In this document: one piece after another, positions 7,962 through 9,803 of the stretch
Layout: the number at the start of each line of letters is the position of its first letter
Position numbering within the stretch: the stretch's first letter is position 1
Assembly: GCA_002728915.1 (NCBI GenBank)
Contig: PBWE01000010.1
Span: forward strand, 14,757-24,559
Source: Micrococcales bacterium
GTDB taxonomy: Bacteria; Actinomycetota; Actinomycetes; S36-B12
Length of the DNA: 9,803 bases
Direction of reading: 5' to 3'
The notes under the pieces: generated by a model
What the model saw: the letters and a program-made list of their open reading frames with translations, nothing else
Databases searched by the model: none
Told to the model about the DNA's origin: nothing
Program-made: the position numbers and the translations under genes

Positions 7962-7980
7962 AGGGCGTACAGTGCGCCCT
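7962..7980. promoter_or_regulatory. Palindrome in the divergent promoter, possible operator
   Basis: AGGGCGTACAGTGCGCCCT reads nearly the same on both strands: six outer base pairs are perfect, and only one inner pair and the centre break the symmetry. It fills more than half of the 34-base gap between the octT-like gene and the EamA transporter gene, and it ends one base before the transporter's GTG. It overlaps the proposed -10 of the transporter, so a bound repressor there could block that promoter and possibly both. The symmetry is seen directly; the regulator is unknown. Confidence 0.5.
7968..7973 (+). promoter_or_regulatory. Possible -10 element for the EamA transporter gene
   Basis: TACAGT fits the TANNNT consensus of actinobacterial vegetative promoters and ends eight bases before the GTG at 7982. 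Transcription would then start at or next to the start codon. No Shine-Dalgarno precedes the GTG, which agrees with a leaderless message. No clear -35 is visible. Confidence 0.4.
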
Positions 7981-7981
7981 C

Positions 7982-8863
7982 GTGACTGCTCGGGGTTGGG
8001 CGCTCTTCATCGCCCTCGCTGTCTTATGGGGCATCCCCTATCTGTTCATCAAGGTCGCCGTCGACGAACTCTCTCCGGCGATGGTTGTCTGGGTGCGCGT
8101 AGCCCTCGGAGCGTTGATTCTGCTGCCCATCGTTGTCGCCCGTGGAGACGTCAAGCGGTTGGGCGTGACCGATTGGTCATGGATAGTCGTGTTCGCGTTC
8201 GTGGAGATCGCACTACCGTTCGGTGCGCTGTCCTACGCCGAGATTCGGCTCTCAAGTTCGGTAACCGCGATCTTGATCGCCGCCGTTCCCATTCTTGCCG
8301 CGGTCATCGGTTGGCGCATCGGCATTGACGACCGGATCAGCAAGTCCCGCGCGCTCGGCCTTGCGATCGGGGTCATCGGAGTGGTGACGCTCGTCGGGAT
8401 CGACATCCGCGGTGATGACTGGCTCAGCGTCGCCGCCTTGGGCATCACGATCGTTGGCTACTCCTTCGGCCCGATCATCGTCGCCACGAAACTTTCTCGC
8501 GCTCCCGCCATGGCCGTCATCACGATGGCGCTGGTCGTCAACGCGATCGTTTACGCGCCGTTGGCGTGGGTGACCCGGCCTTTGGTGCCTGTCTCCACCG
8601 AGGCGTGGTGGTCGGTGATCATCCTGGGTGTGTTGTGCACGGCGGCGGCCTTCCTTGTCTTCTTTGCGCTGATCGCCGAAGCCGGCCCGTCCCGCACGAC
8701 CGTCATCACCTTCATCGCCCCAGCCGTGGCGCTCGCGCTCGGCGTCGTGGTTCTGAGCGAGCCGCTGACCTGGGGAATCCTCGTTGGCTTCCCCCTGGTG
8801 ATCATCGGATCCTTCCTGGCGACCCGACGCGCACCTGCGGTGGAGGCCGAGCCCCACCCGTAA
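7982..8863 (+). CDS. EamA family (DMT superfamily) transporter
   Basis: 293-residue very hydrophobic inner-membrane protein with about ten predicted membrane helices in two EamA repeats (roughly 5-137 and 148-287). Recognisable family stretches are GWALFIALAVLWGIPYLFIK near the N-terminus, LPFGALSYAEIRLSSSVTAI before the middle, and PSRTTVITFIAPAVALALG followed by SEPLTWGILVGF near the C-terminus. Members export or exchange small metabolites such as amino acids or related compounds; the substrate cannot be read from this sequence. The frame is open upstream to an ATG at 7877, but that region is the coding sequence of the divergent gene. The GTG at 7982 starts just before the first helix and fits a leaderless start, so I use it. 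It may share regulation with the divergent octT-like gene. The stop is followed by 109 bases without a gene before the next coding sequence. Confidence 0.9.
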   Translation: MTARGWALFIALAVLWGIPYLFIKVAVDELSPAMVVWVRVALGALILLPIVVARGDVKRLGVTDWSWIVVFAFVEIALPFGALSYAEIRLSSSVTAILIAAVPILAAVIGWRIGIDDRISKSRALGLAIGVIGVVTLVGIDIRGDDWLSVAALGITIVGYSFGPIIVATKLSRAPAMAVITMALVVNAIVYAPLAWVTRPLVPVSTEAWWSVIILGVLCTAAAFLVFFALIAEAGPSRTTVITFIAPAVALALGVVVLSEPLTWGILVGFPLVIIGSFLATRRAPAVEAEPHP

Positions 8864-8867
8864 AGGT

Positions 8868-8891
8868 CCCGCAATCTTCACCAAACGCGGG
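8868..8891 (+). other. Weak hairpin after the transporter gene
   Basis: CCCGC and GCGGG form a 5-bp stem with a 14-base loop five bases after the transporter stop. There is no T run after it. It could contribute to a factor-dependent 3' end, but as an intrinsic terminator it is poor. The rest of the 8864-8972 gap shows only the proposed -10 of the next gene; no tRNA or small gene was seen. Confidence 0.2.
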
Positions 8892-8960
8892 TCAATTCGA
8901 GTTCCTGACACCCCTGAAAGAGGTCGTGAGGCGCTCCAACGCGGGAGCCGGCGATGTGGT

Positions 8961-8966
8961 TAGGAT
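8961..8966 (+). promoter_or_regulatory. -10 element for a leaderless start
   Basis: TAGGAT matches TANNNT and ends exactly six bases before the GTG at 8973. That spacing places the transcription start on the first base of the start codon, the typical layout of leaderless genes in mycobacteria and relatives. No Shine-Dalgarno lies in the six bases between. No convincing -35 is visible. Confidence 0.55.
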
Positions 8967-8972
8967 CTGATC

Positions 8973-9410
8973 GTGCGAACCCTTGTGCGCCTCACCACCG
9001 TGTTCCTCGCAGCCGTCGGGCTGGCCATCGGTGCCCTAGCCGCAGGTGCACCCGCTAACGCTCAGGCGAACTCAACTGGTGAGGTCACCTTGACGGTGAC
9101 CGAACTACCGGGTCAGGTCCGCTTGATGCCAGGAGAGAAGATCGAGTTGACGCTCCAGACCAACCGCACTACCGGGTACCAATGGTCGGCGTCGACGACG
9201 GGGAAGAAGAAGGCCATCAAGGTGAGCAAAGGCGAGTACACCCCCTCGGCCTCCGTCCTCGTCGGTGCGCCCGGCACCACCACTTGGATGATCACCGCTC
9301 GCAAGCCAGGCACGGCCAAGGTAAAGATCTCCGCCACACCGCCAGGGGGCGGGGATCCGGACATCTCGACATTGACGGTGATCGTGATGAAAGAGTCCTG
9401 CGAGGACTAG
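8973..9410 (+). CDS. Secreted chagasin-like (I42 family) protease inhibitor candidate
   Basis: 145-residue exported protein. A signal peptide is clear: basic MRTLVR, a hydrophobic core (about 7-24), and a likely signal peptidase site after APANA (residue 30). The mature part is a predicted beta sandwich of about 115 residues. It resembles the chagasin/I42 family of inhibitors of papain-type cysteine proteases. NRTTGYQW (64-71) matches the family's NPTTGYxW loop; GAPGTTTW (98-105) corresponds to the GxGG loop; and RKPGTAKVKI (110-119) matches the strand before the third loop. The third loop, normally RPW, is here TPPGGGDPD (122-130), so the inhibitory wedge is altered. A single cysteine lies three residues from the end. 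No protease gene is in the window. The GTG start fits the TAGGAT six bases upstream. The fold assignment is fairly good; inhibitory function is uncertain. A generic secreted beta-sandwich protein is the alternative. Confidence 0.7.
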   Translation: MRTLVRLTTVFLAAVGLAIGALAAGAPANAQANSTGEVTLTVTELPGQVRLMPGEKIELTLQTNRTTGYQWSASTTGKKKAIKVSKGEYTPSASVLVGAPGTTTWMITARKPGTAKVKISATPPGGGDPDISTLTVIVMKESCED

Positions 9411-9419
9411 AGCGTCGCT

Positions 9420-9438
9420 CGCACGAGTTCTTGGTGCG
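9420..9438. terminator. Weak hairpin between convergent genes
   Basis: CGCAC and GTGCG pair across a 9-base loop in the 33-base space between the chagasin-like gene and the convergent dehydrogenase-like gene. Allowing one mismatch extends the stem to seven pairs. There is no T run on either strand, so a bidirectional terminator is possible from position only. Confidence 0.25.
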
Positions 9439-9443
9439 GGCCG

Positions 9444-9803
9444 CTAGTCGCCGACACCGGTGAACTCGTGAACAACGCTGTCGCTGTTGGCGATTTGCCA
9501 TAACGCGCGAGCGATTCGGTCCGGATCGAATGCCGTCCCGGGAGCGATGCTTCCGCGGATGGTCAGTGTCCGCACCGCAATCGTCGTCTCGCGCAGGTCC
9601 TTGTCGAGCGCGATGGCGAGATTGCGAAGCGCCGCCTTCTGCAGCCCGAGCCCGATGCTGGCCACCATCGGGGAGTCCGCCGTTCCACCTCCGGTGAACA
9701 GGATGCGCGGAGACGACTGGGTGAGCATGCGCGGAACCACCGCCTGGGTCATCGCCAGAGCCGCGACGACTCCGGCATCGAGCCCGGAGCTCACGGCATC
9801 GAG
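9444..9803 (-). CDS. Short-chain dehydrogenase/reductase-like protein, C-terminal part (cut by window edge)
   Basis: The last 119 or so codons of a leftward gene whose start lies beyond the right edge; the frame is open to the last base. The visible part begins LDAVSSGLDAGVVAALAMTQ, continues with VVPRMLTQSSPRILFTGGG, which corresponds to the strand leading to the active site of SDR enzymes, then an ..LQKAALRNLAIALDKDL helix and VRTLTIRGSIAPGTAFDPD. These fit a Rossmann-fold SDR and especially a group that often carries the TIAGTIAPGTPFDPDRIA type of ending. The classical YxxxK pair is not present: the position four before the Lys is Leu, and FTGGG replaces the usual active-site serine. It may be an atypical or non-catalytic SDR. 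The nucleotide-binding TGxxxGxG motif would lie outside the window. It converges on the chagasin-like gene. Confidence 0.8.
   Translation of the reverse strand, partial: LDAVSSGLDAGVVAALAMTQAVVPRMLTQSSPRILFTGGGTADSPMVASIGLGLQKAALRNLAIALDKDLRETTIAVRTLTIRGSIAPGTAFDPDRIARALWQIANSDSVVHEFTGVGD

Noticed and set aside
7153..8328. A 391-codon plus-strand open frame across the octT-like gene and the transporter start
   Set aside because: It is antisense to the octT-like gene and out of frame with the transporter; the translation is Arg-rich and unrecognisable.
8252..8911. A 219-codon minus-strand open frame opposite the transporter gene
   Set aside because: The translation is a run of charged residues typical of the antisense of membrane-helix codons; no start signal or family match.
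1..9803. Search for a defence system, toxin-antitoxin pair, prophage or mobile element
   Set aside because: All long coding regions are accounted for by housekeeping, competence, transport and small secreted or metabolic genes; no transposase, integrase, CRISPR repeats or target-site duplications were seen.

Overview
The window is GC-rich and looks like the chromosome of an actinobacterium. Three things point there: the gene block rpsT | holA-comEC-comEA, the same arrangement as Rv2412 to Rv2415c in Mycobacterium tuberculosis; a homologue of the actinobacterial octanoyltransferase OctT (Rv2418c in that species); and several GTG starts, two of them placed like leaderless starts. Genus cannot be fixed from the sequence. 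No rRNA, tRNA, CRISPR array, insertion sequence or phage gene was seen, and gene density is high.

Left part (1-4607): rpsT (ribosomal protein S20) runs rightward and meets holA (DNA polymerase III delta) tail to tail with a single base between the stop codons. holA, comEC and comEA form one leftward operon, transcribed comEA-comEC-holA. Consecutive genes overlap by four bases (GTGA and ATGA), so translation is probably coupled. ComEA and ComEC are the DNA receptor and membrane channel of natural transformation.

Middle (4608-7947): a short gap of about 117 bases carries an array of roughly 16-base direct repeats. Then comes leuS (leucyl-tRNA synthetase, complete, leftward), preceded 31 bases upstream by an SGNH-fold acyltransferase resembling OctT, which in mycobacteria acylates an early intermediate of methylglucose lipopolysaccharide. 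The degV and gpgP genes that flank octT in mycobacteria are not in this window.

Right part (7948-9803): an EamA-type (DMT superfamily) transporter diverges from the octT-like gene across only 34 bases, which hold a 19-base imperfect palindrome. Next is a small secreted protein with features of the chagasin family (I42) of cysteine-protease inhibitors. A leftward short-chain dehydrogenase-like gene is cut by the window edge.

Most of the window is ordinary housekeeping and competence content. No clearly new system is visible. The points worth a second look are the palindrome in the divergent promoter, the repeat array upstream of comEA, the chagasin-like protein with an altered third loop, and the octT-like gene without its usual neighbours.
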